A DNA stretch of 64,000 bases, taken from NCBI GenBank assembly GCA_045543615.1, contig JAZPXL010000041.1:1-64000 (forward strand), in the 5' to 3' direction. Every line of letters begins with the position of its first letter. The first letter of the stretch is position 1. This document shows, piece by piece, positions 48,437 to 57,787 of the stretch. This DNA is from CAG-390 sp045543615 (GTDB lineage Bacteria; Bacillota; Clostridia; Oscillospirales; CAG-272). The notes under the pieces are model-generated. The model was not told the DNA's origin. It made no database searches and worked only from the letters and a program-made list of their open reading frames with translations. Position numbers and translations under genes: made by a program.

Positions 48437-48883
48437 TTATTTTTTGCAAACGAGAACGTTAATGTGAGCAACAACCTCTGTGTAAAGCTTTGCGTCAACT
48501 GTGTATGAGCCAAACGCCTTGATGTTGTCCTGAAGAACGATCTTTCTGCGATCAAGCTCGATGCCGAATTGTTCACGAAGAGCTTCAGCTATGTCCTTTG
48601 CGGTAACCGAGCCGTAGAGACGGTCATCGGCACCCGATGGAACGCTTATCTTTACGAGCACACCTGCAAGACGAGCAGCAAGCTCCTTTGCGGCGGCACG
48701 CTCAGTCTCGATCTTGTGCTGCTTTGAAGATTCACGGTTTTTTGCCTCATTGATAGCCTGTGCATCGGCAACAACTGCAAGCTTTCTCGGGAAGAGGAAG
48801 TTGCGTGCGTATCCGTCCGACACCTCTATGATATCGCCCTTTTTGCCCTGGGCTTTTACGTCCTGTGTGAGAATTACCTTCAT
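48437..48883 (-). CDS. rplI: 50S ribosomal protein L9
   Basis: A 148-residue L9 with the N-terminal signature MKVILTQDVKAQGKKGDIIE and GYARNFLFPRKLA, a long connecting helix, and a C-terminal domain containing LYGSVTAKDIAEAL and DRRKIVLQDNIKAFGSYTV. A component of the 50S stalk-side surface. GGAGAC precedes the start. Between gdpP and dnaB, the usual Firmicutes order. Confidence 0.97.
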   Translation of the reverse strand: MKVILTQDVKAQGKKGDIIEVSDGYARNFLFPRKLAVVADAQAINEAKNRESSKQHKIETERAAAKELAARLAGVLVKISVPSGADDRLYGSVTAKDIAEALREQFGIELDRRKIVLQDNIKAFGSYTVDAKLYTEVVAHINVLVCKK

Positions 48884-48947
48884 AATTTTGTCTCCTTTAT
48901 CTGTAAGCTTTTGGTGTTAAATGCTTGTGGTACGATCGCACCGAAAA

Positions 48948-50987
48948 TTATTTTGCCTCACCGTCTGCGTCAAGGTAGCCGTCAATAGCACCCTTGAGCA
49001 TTTCAAGAACAGCTCTTGAATCCGTATTCTTGATCTGCGCACCTGCTGCATCGAAATGTCCGCCTCCGCCAATCTTTTCAAGTATCAGCTGAACGTTGAT
49101 GCTTCCGTTTGATCTTGCAGAGATAACGATTGAGTCTCCTGTACGGAGAAGAACGAATGCGGCGTCAACCTGACGGACGGAGAGCAGAGTGTCTGCCGTT
49201 TTTGATGCTGCAATTCTGTCATCGGGCGAGCCTGTGCCGTCCGAAACCGAGATTGCGATGCGCTCACGGTAGAGGCGCACGTCCGAGCCGAGACGGGATT
49301 CCGTTACGAAATTGTCAAGATCGGCATAGAAGAATGTGCGAACATATTCGGGGTCAGCTCCTGCTTCTCTCAGATAGAGAGCGGCAGAGAATGTTCTGTC
49401 GGAGGTGGAGCGAGTGAAATTCTTTGTGTCGAGCATAATGCCTGAGAGCATTATGTTTGCCTCGTGCTTTGTAATCTTTGAGGTGTTGTTGACAGCAGAG
49501 CCCATTGAGCAGATCTCAAGAATTTCCGAAACAAGCTCACTTGCCGATGAAGCCGACGGCTCAATATAGGCTATGAGAGGCTCGTTTTCAAAATCGGAAA
49601 TCTTTCTGTGGTGGTCTATGATGACAAGCTGGAACACGTTCTCGGCAATTTCGGGAGCTTCCGTGATCTTTAGATTGTTGACGTCGGTAACAATGAGAAG
49701 AGTGTCGGAGCGAATCAAATCAAGTCCCGTTGCAGAGTCAACGAAAATATCCTTGAAGTCCTCAACCTCGCTTTCGATATTTGCGGCACTTACCTTAAAG
49801 TTCGAACAACCCGTGTCAATAACAACCTTTACGTTGGGATTGTAGCCAAGTGCAAGCCTTGCAAGACCGATGCACGAGCCTATTGAGTCAAAGTCCGGGT
49901 TCTTGTGTCCCATAATGAGAACGTTGCCTGCGTCGCTGATAAGCTGAATGAGCCTGTCTGCAATAACTCTTGAGCGCACCTTAGTTCTCTTTTGCTGAAT
50001 TTTGGTGCGACCACCGAAAAATTCGATGCCCTCGGCAGTACGGAGCGCAACCTGGTCACCACCACGCTGAAGAGCTGTTTCAAGTGCGGCACTTGCGGCA
50101 ATCTCACGGTCAAAGAAGCTGTCGCCCGTGGCGCAAACGCCAATGGAAATAGTAACTGACATCGTCCTGTCACCAAGTCCGACATTACGCACACGGTCAA
50201 GAATGTCAAATCTGCTCTCTGTGCATTCTGCAAGCTTTTCTTTGGGGAAGATGAGCAGATATTTATCTCGGTCATACTCACGCATAAGTCCCGAAAGCTC
50301 GCCTGCCCAGGTGCGAAGAATACCCTCGACCTCGTTTGCGGCCTCACGGTAGGAAACTCTGACATATTGCGCAAGCTCCTCAAGGTTGTCAATAACGATG
50401 TACGCAACAACGGGAGATTCGTGATTGATTTTGCCAATTGCCTCGTCAAGCTCCTCACGGGAGGTAAACACAGTCATCCAATAGTCACGGTCGGCAGCTG
50501 CAAGCAGGTAGGTTATGGCATCGTAATGCTTTCCCGAAAGGGAAATTTTGATCTTTTTGGTTGAGCCCGTCTGAATGATGTCATTCATCGGAACGCCCGT
50601 AAACACCGAGAGGTTCTTGCCAACAAGCAGGTTGGAATTTTCAACCTCGCAGACATTCTGCATTGAGGTGTTTACCCAGGCAATAGTACCCTCTGAGTTG
50701 GTGATGACGATGGGCGTGTCAAGCCTGCCGCAAGCATCGGCTATGTGGCTTTCAAGCGAGAGAGCGAGAGCATCGCTCTTTTTTAATATCGAAATCTTCC
50801 TTGCGTATATGCAGAGGAACGCCTCAACGGCGGAATACACCACCACGAAGACGATGATTATCATATAGGTCGGCACTTCTGAAATAAGGCTGAGCAGTAT
50901 GCCGACAAGGAGAAGTACAATTCCTGATATAGCAGAGATAAGCATTATATCAAATGTACTCAGATCGGTATTTTTCTGTTGTGCCAT
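48948..50987 (-). CDS. gdpP: Cyclic-di-AMP phosphodiesterase GdpP
   Basis: A 679-residue GdpP (YybT). Two N-terminal transmembrane segments (about 13-35 and 38-60), a PAS domain (about 90-160), a degenerate GGDEF domain (about 180-330), then DHH/DHHA1 phosphodiesterase domains: VLIMGHKNPDFDSIGSCIGL, LIVTDVN, VIIDHHRK and GGGGHFDAAGAQI. It degrades c-di-AMP and so sets osmotic and cell-wall balance. AAAGGAG precedes the start. In the yybS-gdpP-rplI-dnaB block. Confidence 0.96.
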   Translation of the reverse strand: MAQQKNTDLSTFDIMLISAISGIVLLLVGILLSLISEVPTYMIIIVFVVVYSAVEAFLCIYARKISILKKSDALALSLESHIADACGRLDTPIVITNSEGTIAWVNTSMQNVCEVENSNLLVGKNLSVFTGVPMNDIIQTGSTKKIKISLSGKHYDAITYLLAAADRDYWMTVFTSREELDEAIGKINHESPVVAYIVIDNLEELAQYVRVSYREAANEVEGILRTWAGELSGLMREYDRDKYLLIFPKEKLAECTESRFDILDRVRNVGLGDRTMSVTISIGVCATGDSFFDREIAASAALETALQRGGDQVALRTAEGIEFFGGRTKIQQKRTKVRSRVIADRLIQLISDAGNVLIMGHKNPDFDSIGSCIGLARLALGYNPNVKVVIDTGCSNFKVSAANIESEVEDFKDIFVDSATGLDLIRSDTLLIVTDVNNLKITEAPEIAENVFQLVIIDHHRKISDFENEPLIAYIEPSASSASELVSEILEICSMGSAVNNTSKITKHEANIMLSGIMLDTKNFTRSTSDRTFSAALYLREAGADPEYVRTFFYADLDNFVTESRLGSDVRLYRERIAISVSDGTGSPDDRIAASKTADTLLSVRQVDAAFVLLRTGDSIVISARSNGSINVQLILEKIGGGGHFDAAGAQIKNTDSRAVLEMLKGAIDGYLDADGEAK

Positions 50988-50999
50988 CGGAAAGCTCCT

Positions 51000-52118
51000 T
51001 TACTTTTGAATGTTGGATTTGATTTTTTCTGCAATCTCAATAAACAAGGGCATAAGCGTGTACGCAATCGCCGTGCAGATGTAGAGCGGAAGCGCGAGCA
51101 TAGGGAGAATAAACGTGAAAAATATAACTAAAACAGCCGAGACGACCACAGGACGCTGTGCGTTTTTAAAGACGAAGCGGGAGAGAAGCTCAACGGCTGT
51201 GCGAAAGCCGATAAAAACAAGCGGCAGAAGCGTTGCAAAAATAATGTTGTATAAAACTGCACTGGCAAGATGGTTGCCCACCGACTCAAATATTACGAGA
51301 AAGAGAAAGGATATTGCAACGACCGTGGCAGATATGGGTGTAAGAGAGAGGCGTGTGTTGTCTGTGGTGAGCACATCCTCCATACCCGACGAGCGCAAAA
51401 CCGAAAGAAGAAGCGAGTAGGCAAGGTATAAAACAGCCGAGGACGCAGCAAACACAAGCGAGGGCGAGGACTCAATTATAAGAGAGGAAAGCTCTACGGC
51501 AGAGTCACGGTCAAAGGTGATGACGTCCCCGTTGGTGAAAAACTCGCAAAGAGTGGTGCGAAGAGAGTCGGCAAACGCGCCGACCCCCTCACCTATCAGG
51601 GCAAGGTGAATGACGAGAGCGGATGCCGCGACCAGGAGCACGAAAGAAGAGCCGACAGCAACGCACACTGAAAGTCGGGTGCGAAAAATAAGCAGGGCAA
51701 TAATTGCTCCGAGGGCAAAGGGCAGAAACGTCAGAAGAGCGAAGAGCGGTGAGCGAATGAGAGAAGCTATGGCAAAAGAGAGGACGGCTGTTATAAGCAC
51801 GAATAGCTTTCTTGAGCCAAGCAGAAGATACGCCGACGAGGAGGTGCAGATGATAAATCCGACAAAAGCAGCACCGACCCCAAAGCCACCTCCAAGCCAA
51901 ACACAAAGCAGAGCGGGAAGAACGATGGCGCAGAGAGGGAGCTTTTCACGAGTGATGAAAAAGATTATCACACAGAGGGTTGACAGCGCAATTCCCGAGA
52001 AGACGGGAGCGTCAAAAAACGGTAGCGCAAGAGAGCCGAGAGCGGATGCAAGAGAGAGAATGAGGGATAGATATTTGTTTGCAACAAAGCCCGAAGGCTG
52101 TCTCTCTCCTCCACTCAT
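51000..52118 (-). CDS. YybS-like DUF2232 membrane protein
   Basis: A 372-residue polytopic protein with about eight to nine hydrophobic segments and short loops; the position directly upstream of gdpP matches yybS (DUF2232). No catalytic motif. A role in membrane or c-di-AMP-linked physiology is inferred only from the conserved neighbourhood. ATG 52,118 follows GGAGGAG; an upstream in-frame extension of 14 residues is unlikely. Confidence 0.85.
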   Translation of the reverse strand: MSGGERQPSGFVANKYLSLILSLASALGSLALPFFDAPVFSGIALSTLCVIIFFITREKLPLCAIVLPALLCVWLGGGFGVGAAFVGFIICTSSSAYLLLGSRKLFVLITAVLSFAIASLIRSPLFALLTFLPFALGAIIALLIFRTRLSVCVAVGSSFVLLVAASALVIHLALIGEGVGAFADSLRTTLCEFFTNGDVITFDRDSAVELSSLIIESSPSLVFAASSAVLYLAYSLLLSVLRSSGMEDVLTTDNTRLSLTPISATVVAISFLFLVIFESVGNHLASAVLYNIIFATLLPLVFIGFRTAVELLSRFVFKNAQRPVVVSAVLVIFFTFILPMLALPLYICTAIAYTLMPLFIEIAEKIKSNIQK

Positions 52119-52319
52119 AATACTCCTCCACCCAAAGATCGCAAAGCGACAATTACCCAATTATAATTATTATATTGCATTATAATATTGTATCATATTT
52201 TTTTATGTTTGTAAATAGAAAAATGATGAAAAGCCCGTGTTTTTTAAGCATTGGTAGCAACTGACGAAAGAAAAATGAGAAAAAAGAGCGAGAAAGAAGA
52301 AAAAAGTTTCGCAAAGCTA

Positions 52320-52348
52320 TTGCATTTTATATAAAACTGTGTTATAAT
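52320..52348 (+). promoter_or_regulatory. Promoter of the rimP-nusA-infB operon
   Basis: TTGCAT at 52,320-52,325 and TATAAT at 52,343-52,348, 17-bp spacing, about 85 bp before rimP. Confidence 0.82.
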
Positions 52349-52373
52349 GTGTTATGGAAGTATAAGACAAAAT

Positions 52374-52404
52374 GAGAGTGGGCGAATGTCCACTCTCAAT
52401 TTTT
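52374..52404 (+). terminator. Leader terminator (attenuator) in front of rimP
   Basis: Stem GAGAGTGG / CCACTCTC (8 bp) with an 8-nt loop, then AATTTTTC, between the promoter and the rimP start. As the operon encodes NusA, which acts on such hairpins, this is a plausible feedback attenuator; that is inference. Confidence 0.75.
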
Positions 52405-52432
52405 CGAAAAAACATTTTAGGAAAAGACGAAA

Positions 52433-52936
52433 ATGAAGAAGGATTTGAGCGGCGTAGCCGCAAGAGTATATCCCTTGATTGAAAATGCAGTCAGGGAGTG
52501 TGGAGTTGAGATCTGGGACGTTGAGTTTGTCAAGGAGGGTGCTGATCGCATCCTGCGCATCACAATCGACACCGATCGTGAGGGTGGCATCAGCATTGTG
52601 GATTGCGAAAACGTCAATCGTGCAGTTGATCCGATTCTTGACGAGGAAGACCCCATCGACTCCTCATATTTTCTCCAGGTTTCATCTCCGGGAATTGAGA
52701 GGGAGATAACTCTTCCGTGGCATATAACTGCCTGTGCGGGTGAGAGAGTTGAGGTCAAGCTCTTTGCTCCCGTCGACGGAACACGCAAGCTTGACGGAAT
52801 ACTTGTCGGCTTTGAGGGAGACGAAACAGATCCCTCGCACCCCGTGCTTGTCGATATAGGCGAGCGTGTGGTCTCCCTGCCCTACGATTCCATCTCAAAG
52901 ATGAGAACCGTGTTCGATTTCGACAGTCTTGATTGA
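52433..52936 (+). CDS. rimP: Ribosome maturation factor RimP
   Basis: A 167-residue RimP, needed for 30S assembly. LIENAVRECGVEIWDVEFVKEG and LRITIDTDREGGISIVDCENVNRAVDPILD are the family blocks, and VSSPGIEREITLPWH marks the domain junction, followed by the SH3-like C-terminal domain. First gene of the nusA-infB operon. The ribosome binding site is AGGAAAAG. Confidence 0.95.
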   Translation: MKKDLSGVAARVYPLIENAVRECGVEIWDVEFVKEGADRILRITIDTDREGGISIVDCENVNRAVDPILDEEDPIDSSYFLQVSSPGIEREITLPWHITACAGERVEVKLFAPVDGTRKLDGILVGFEGDETDPSHPVLVDIGERVVSLPYDSISKMRTVFDFDSLD

Positions 52937-53023
52937 CGGTCGGCGCAAACAGACAATAAGCATACCCCAAAACACTAAAAAGAAAACAAAAAGAAAAGGC
53001 GATTTGGAAAGGACAATAATGCA

Positions 53024-54052
53024 ATGAACTCAGAATTCTTTGCGGCTCTTGACGAGCTTGAGCAGAAGCGTGGTATATCAAAGGCATATATGCTTGAAAA
53101 GATTGAGGCAGCTTTGGTTGCCGCTTATAAAAAGGAATACGGAAGCGAGGCAGGCGTTCGCATCGTTATCGATGAGAAAAAGAAGGACGTCCGTGTTTAC
53201 CGTCAAAAGCAGGTTGTTGCAGAGGTAACAGACCCCGAAACACAGATCTCTCTTGAAGAGGCTCGTACACATAACAAGCGTATGACTGTTGGCAAGATCC
53301 TTGAGCTTGAGGTAAAGCCCAAGAACTTCCGTCGTCTCTCTGCAGGTGCTGCACGCTCCGTGATCATTCAGGCTATCAGAGAAGCTGAGAGAAAGCTTGC
53401 TCAAGAGGCTTATGAGAGCAAGAAAGAAGAGATCATCACCGTAACCGTGTCGAAGATCGACGAGGAAACGGGCGATGTTATCATATTCACAGGCACAGGC
53501 AACGCCCGTCTTCGCCAAAGCGAGCAGATTCCCGGCGAGGAGTACATCATCGGTCAGAAGCTCAAGATTTACATTTCCGAGGTCAACCGTGAGGCGAGAG
53601 GCCCACTGATTACGATCTCAAGAGCACACCCCGGTCTTGTCCGTTGTATGTTCGAGCTTGAAGTACCCGAAATCAAGGAGGGTACGGTAGTAATAAAGGG
53701 CATTGCAAGAGAAGCAGGCTCAAGAACGAAGATTGCAGTTATGTCCACCGATCCCAACGTAGATCCCGTAGGAACTTGCGTTGGAACGAGAGGAATGAGA
53801 ATTGCCACTATTCTTGAGGAGCTTGGCGGCGAGAAGGTCGATATCGTCAAGTACAGCGAGACACCCGAGGAATATATCGCAGCAGCACTTGCGCCTGCAA
53901 CCGTTGAGAGTGTAACGATGACGGGCGAGAGATCGGCTTATGTTGTAGTAAAGCCCGATCAGCTCTCACTTGCAATAGGCAGAGCAGGACAGAACGCTCG
54001 CCTTGCAGCAAGACTTACGGGCTGTAAGATAGATATCAAGCCCGAGCCTTAA
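53024..54052 (+). CDS. nusA: Transcription termination/antitermination factor NusA
   Basis: A 342-residue NusA: N-terminal RNA-polymerase-binding domain (MNSEFFAALDELEQKRGISK), S1 domain (around EIITVTVSKIDEETGDVI), then KH1 and KH2 (VGTCVGTRGMRIATILEELGGEKVD; LAIGRAGQNARLAARLTG). It lacks the C-terminal acidic repeats of the enterobacterial protein, as usual in Firmicutes. It modulates pausing and intrinsic termination. An ATG 5 bp upstream is out of frame and closes at once. 17 bp before rnpM. Confidence 0.96.
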   Translation: MNSEFFAALDELEQKRGISKAYMLEKIEAALVAAYKKEYGSEAGVRIVIDEKKKDVRVYRQKQVVAEVTDPETQISLEEARTHNKRMTVGKILELEVKPKNFRRLSAGAARSVIIQAIREAERKLAQEAYESKKEEIITVTVSKIDEETGDVIIFTGTGNARLRQSEQIPGEEYIIGQKLKIYISEVNREARGPLITISRAHPGLVRCMFELEVPEIKEGTVVIKGIAREAGSRTKIAVMSTDPNVDPVGTCVGTRGMRIATILEELGGEKVDIVKYSETPEEYIAAALAPATVESVTMTGERSAYVVVKPDQLSLAIGRAGQNARLAARLTGCKIDIKPEP

Positions 54053-54069
54053 GGCTATGGAGGATCGGA

Positions 54070-54360
54070 ATGGCAAAGGTAAGCGCACAGGCACAAAAGC
54101 CAAAGAAAATTCCGATGCGCCAATGTCTTGGCTGTGGTGAGCACAAGCCCAAGGGCGAGCTTGTTCGCATACTTCGCACCCCCGAGGGAGAAATTTTGCT
54201 CGATGTGACGGGCAAGAAGTCGGGCAGAGGTGCTTATGTGTGCAAAAGCGCAGCCTGTATAAAAAAGTTGCGCAAAAACAAGCGTGCTGATGCAAATCTT
54301 GAGGTAACGATTCCCGACGAGGTCTGGGATGATATCGAGAGAACGCTTGGCGAGGAATGA
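54070..54360 (+). CDS. rnpM: RnpM (YlxR), RNA-binding modulator of RNase P
   Basis: A 96-residue YlxR-family protein. The motif IPMRQCLGCGEHKPKGELVRI with GRGAYVCKSAACI supplies the conserved Cys and the RNA-binding surface. The family is known to bind RNA and, in Bacillus, the RNase P RNA. It lies 17 bp after nusA and 4 bp before the ylxQ-like gene, the standard order. Confidence 0.94.
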   Translation: MAKVSAQAQKPKKIPMRQCLGCGEHKPKGELVRILRTPEGEILLDVTGKKSGRGAYVCKSAACIKKLRKNKRADANLEVTIPDEVWDDIERTLGEE

Positions 54361-54364
54361 CGGT

Positions 54365-54721
54365 ATGGGCAACACACCAAAGGACAGATTTCTCGGTATG
54401 TCGGGACTTGCACGCAGAGCGGGCAAGCTTGTGATGGGCACGCAGAACGTCTGCGATGCGCTCAGTGCAAGACGGGCCGTGCTTGTAGTGATGGCAAGTG
54501 GCATCTCGGCGGCAACACAGAAGAGACTTTGTGATCGCACAAGCTACTACGGAATAAAGCTTATAAAAGTCCCGGTAAGTGCCCTTGAAATTGGGGCGGC
54601 ACTCGGGCGAACGATGGAGGTGGCGGCGTTTGCGCTGACCGACAAGCAAATGGCAGATGCCGTTGAAGATAAGGCTATGAGCCTATGTGAGTATTTACAA
54701 AGCGAAACTGAAGAAAAATAA
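54365..54721 (+). CDS. YlxQ-like ribosomal L7Ae/L30e/S12e-family protein
   Basis: A 118-residue protein of the L7Ae superfamily (YlxQ): DRFLGMSGLARRAGKLVMGTQNVCDALSARRAVLVVMASG is the family core that recognises kink-turn RNA. Role in ribosome or RNase P function is inferred from context. The start at 54,365 follows GAGG at 9 bp; an earlier in-frame ATG at 54,329 overlaps rnpM and is unlikely. Confidence 0.93.
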   Translation: MGNTPKDRFLGMSGLARRAGKLVMGTQNVCDALSARRAVLVVMASGISAATQKRLCDRTSYYGIKLIKVPVSALEIGAALGRTMEVAAFALTDKQMADAVEDKAMSLCEYLQSETEEK

Positions 54722-54804
54722 GAAAAGAAAAAGAATACTCCAAAAACAAACGCAAGCAAATAAATTTTTGATATTTTGTATCCGTAAGGAGGATGACAGA
54801 TAAT

Positions 54805-57519
54805 ATGGCAGTCAGCTCACAGTTTAAGGTGAATCAGTTGGCAAAGGACCTGCAGATGAAGAGCAAGGATCTTATAGATCTGCTTACAGCGGCAGGAATT
54901 GAAGCCAAAACACAAAAATCTCTCGAAACATTCGAGCTTGATGTAATGTGGGAAGCTCTCACACAGGCGCATCAGATAGTTGGCATCGAGGATTATATCG
55001 ACGGAGTGACCTCTATCCCCTCCTTGCGCAAGAAGGCAAGCTCTGCTCCCGTGGCAGAAAAGCCTGCCTCTGCACCCACAGCCGAGGAGAAGAAGGAAGA
55101 GAGCGCACCTGCCTTAGTGGTCGAAGAAAAGAAAGAAGAGAGCGCACCTGCTCCCGCAGAGCCCTCAAAGCCTGTGGCACAGACTCCTGCAGCAGCTCCC
55201 CGTGAGAAGCAGAATGTTGCACGAAGCGCAGGCGAGAGATTTGAATCTCGTATGAGTGCGTCTACCGAGAGAAGCCGTCAGGAGAAAAAGGGTAGCGACA
55301 GAGGTTCATCAAAGCCCTCGCAGAGAGGCTCAAGACCCGGAATTGAAATGCGCTCACCCACAAGACCTGAGGGCGAGAGAGAGGTTGTAACGGTTACACA
55401 AAGCTCAAAGCGTGTAGTTGATACAAGAGGAACGGCGTCGAGCGTTGACCTCTCGAAGTATGACGACACACTTGATGCATTCATCCCCGATGACGTAAGA
55501 GACACAAGAGGCGGAAGCCAGAAGGTCAAGAAGGCGTCGGGCGCACAGGGTACGGATAAGGAAGGCGGACGCACAGGCGGTAAGTCTTCAGGTGGAAAGT
55601 CCTCCTCTCAGGGCAGAGACGGTGGTCGTGACGGACAGAGAGACGGTGGCCGTGATGGTCAGAGAGGCTCGCAGAGAGACACAAGAGGCAATCAGCCACA
55701 GGGCAAAAATGGTGGAAAGGGCAAGAAGGGCGCAGCAGCAGCTGCACCTGCCCCGGTACCACAGAAGAAGCAGACAGTGCACGCAACTATTCCCGATGAG
55801 ATCACGGTTGGCGATTTCGCCGCAAGGATCAAGGTTACATCGGGCGAGGTCATAAAGAAGCTCTTTATGATGGGTATGATGGTTACTGTAAACCAGACAA
55901 TAGATTTTGACACAGCATTCCTCGTAGCAGAGGAGCTTGGTGCTGAGGTTACCAAGGAGGTAGTTGTCAGCATCGAGGACAGACTCTTTGATGAGGCAGA
56001 GGACGATAGCGAAAGCCTTGTTGAGCGTGCTCCCGTAGTATGCGTAATGGGACACGTTGACCACGGTAAGACCTCGCTTCTTGACGCCATCAGAAACACC
56101 CGTGTAACATCGGGCGAGGCAGGTGGTATCACACAGCACATCGGTGCATACCGAGTAAAGATCAATGGCAAGGAAATCACATTCCTTGATACGCCCGGTC
56201 ACGAAGCGTTCACAGCTATGCGTGCAAGAGGCGCACAGGCAACGGATATTGCAATCCTCGTTGTAGCTGCAGATGACGGAATTATGCCACAGACAGTTGA
56301 GGCTATAAATCACGCAAAGGCGGCAGGCGTTGAGATCATCGTTGCGATCAACAAGATGGATAAGCCGACAGCAAACCCCGACGCTATCAAGCAGGAGCTG
56401 ACAAAGTACGAGCTCGTTCCTGAGGAATGGGGTGGAGATGTAATGTGCATCCCCGTATCAGCTCTCAAGCATCAGGGTATTGACGATCTTCTTGAAGCAG
56501 TTCTGCTCATCGCAGAGGTTAAGGAATACCGTGCAAATCCCCATCGCAGAGCAAAGGGTATCGTCATCGAGTCAAAGCTCGACCGTGGCCGTGGCCCTGT
56601 TGCAACGGTTCTTATCCAGAACGGTACACTTCGTGCAGGTGACATCGTTATCGCAGGAACAGCCGTTGGCCGTGTAAGAGCGATGACTGACCACACAGGC
56701 AGAACCGTAAAGGTAGCTCCCCCCTCAATGCCCGTTGAGATCACAGGACTTGCAGACCTGCCCAGCGCAGGTGACGAGTTCAACGCCGTTGTCGATGAGA
56801 GAATGGCACGTGAGCTTGCAGATCGCCGTCGCGAGCAGGCGAAGGAGGAGACGTTCAGAGCAAACGCAAGAACAAACCTCAACGACCTGTTTGCACAGAT
56901 CCAAGAGGGTGTCAAGGAGCTCAATATCATCATCAAGGCAGACGTTGGTGGATCTGCAGAGGCAGTTCGTCAGTCACTTGAAAAGCTCTCCAATGAAGAG
57001 GTCAAGGTACGAGTTATTCACGCAGCAGCAGGAGGTATCACCGAGGGTGACGTAATGTTCGCAGCAGCGTCCAACGCAATCATTGTTGGCTTTAACGTTC
57101 GTCCTGACCGTACAGCTCTTGAGTCTGCCGAGAGACAGGGCGTTGACATCCGTACACACCGTGTAATTTACGAGTGCATCGACGAGGTCAGCGCAGCTAT
57201 GAAGGGTATGCTTGCTCCCAAGTTCAAGGAGAAGCTGCTCGGTCACGCAGAGGTACGTCAGCTTATTCACGTTCCGAACGTCGGCTTCATCGCAGGCTCG
57301 TACATTCAGGACGGCAAGATTACAAGAAGCGCACAGATTCGTGTTCTCCGTGACGGCATTGTTGTTTACGAGGACAGAATTTCCTCCCTTCGCAGATTCA
57401 AGGATGACGTCCGTGAGGTTGCACAGGGATATGAGTGTGGTATCGCACTCGATAAGTTTAACGATCTCAAGACAGGCGACATCCTTGAGGCATTCGTTAT
57501 GGAAGAGATCGAACAATAA
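54805..57519 (+). CDS. infB: Translation initiation factor IF-2
   Basis: A 904-residue IF2. The N-terminus has the IF2-N motif (FKVNQLAKDLQMKSKDLIDLL). A long disordered region (about 90-320) is rich in Ala/Pro/Glu, then Arg/Gly/Asp (GGRDGQRDGGRDGQRG). A second IF2-N domain begins near VGDFAARIKVTSGEVIKKLF. The G domain has VCVMGHVDHGKTSLLD, DTPGHEAF and NKMD, and domains II-IV follow. It loads fMet-tRNA on the 30S subunit. AAGGAGG lies 12 bp before ATG 54,805 and touches an in-frame ATG at 54,793. A terminator follows directly, so rbfA and truB are not in this operon. Confidence 0.96.
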   Translation: MAVSSQFKVNQLAKDLQMKSKDLIDLLTAAGIEAKTQKSLETFELDVMWEALTQAHQIVGIEDYIDGVTSIPSLRKKASSAPVAEKPASAPTAEEKKEESAPALVVEEKKEESAPAPAEPSKPVAQTPAAAPREKQNVARSAGERFESRMSASTERSRQEKKGSDRGSSKPSQRGSRPGIEMRSPTRPEGEREVVTVTQSSKRVVDTRGTASSVDLSKYDDTLDAFIPDDVRDTRGGSQKVKKASGAQGTDKEGGRTGGKSSGGKSSSQGRDGGRDGQRDGGRDGQRGSQRDTRGNQPQGKNGGKGKKGAAAAAPAPVPQKKQTVHATIPDEITVGDFAARIKVTSGEVIKKLFMMGMMVTVNQTIDFDTAFLVAEELGAEVTKEVVVSIEDRLFDEAEDDSESLVERAPVVCVMGHVDHGKTSLLDAIRNTRVTSGEAGGITQHIGAYRVKINGKEITFLDTPGHEAFTAMRARGAQATDIAILVVAADDGIMPQTVEAINHAKAAGVEIIVAINKMDKPTANPDAIKQELTKYELVPEEWGGDVMCIPVSALKHQGIDDLLEAVLLIAEVKEYRANPHRRAKGIVIESKLDRGRGPVATVLIQNGTLRAGDIVIAGTAVGRVRAMTDHTGRTVKVAPPSMPVEITGLADLPSAGDEFNAVVDERMARELADRRREQAKEETFRANARTNLNDLFAQIQEGVKELNIIIKADVGGSAEAVRQSLEKLSNEEVKVRVIHAAAGGITEGDVMFAAASNAIIVGFNVRPDRTALESAERQGVDIRTHRVIYECIDEVSAAMKGMLAPKFKEKLLGHAEVRQLIHVPNVGFIAGSYIQDGKITRSAQIRVLRDGIVVYEDRISSLRRFKDDVREVAQGYECGIALDKFNDLKTGDILEAFVMEEIEQ

Positions 57520-57520
57520 G

Positions 57521-57551
57521 AAAAAGAGGTTGGGTTTCCCAACCTCTTTTT
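57521..57551 (+). terminator. Terminator of the rimP-infB operon
   Basis: Perfect stem AAAAAGAGGTTGGG / CCCAACCTCTTTTT with loop TTT, one base after the infB stop codon. Confidence 0.95.
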
Positions 57552-57689
57552 AGTTTAAATAGGTAATTTATTTGTATATATTGCGCAAATATCGGCAAAT
57601 AAAGGCAAAAAACACAGGCGAAATTAACAAAAAGAAAAGTGCAGATTTGGTAAAAACAACGAAATGACTTAGCCTGACGGAGAGAGGTG

Positions 57690-57718
57690 TTGACAAGAAA
57701 AAATGGGTGTGTTATAAT
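57690..57718 (+). promoter_or_regulatory. Promoter of surface protein gene 1
   Basis: TTGACA at 57,690-57,695 and TATAAT at 57,713-57,718, 17-bp spacing: consensus elements, about 70 bp before the start codon. Confidence 0.9.
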
Positions 57719-57728
57719 ACTAATAATA

Positions 57729-57762
57729 GCAGATATTCTACTGATTATGGCAGATATTCTGC
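57729..57762 (+). promoter_or_regulatory. Two tandem GCAGATATTCT palindromes in the leader
   Basis: GCAGATATTCTAC at 57,729-57,741 and the perfect palindrome GCAGATATTCTGC at 57,750-57,762, 21 bp apart (two helical turns). They lie between the -10 box and the ribosome binding site, where a bound repressor would block transcription. Confidence 0.6.
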
Positions 57763-57787
57763 AAAAATATAAAGAGGAGAATTTATT

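Larger units (their letters stand above)
52119..52432. other. Divergent intergenic region between yybS-like and rimP genes
   Basis: 314 bp without a gene. Left: A/T-rich sequence with several possible -10 boxes for the reverse operon (TATAAT-type at about 52,165-52,190); I could not choose one. Middle: a purine-rich tract (52,262-52,310). Right: the rimP promoter (52,320-52,348) and leader terminator (52,374-52,404). Confidence 0.6.
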
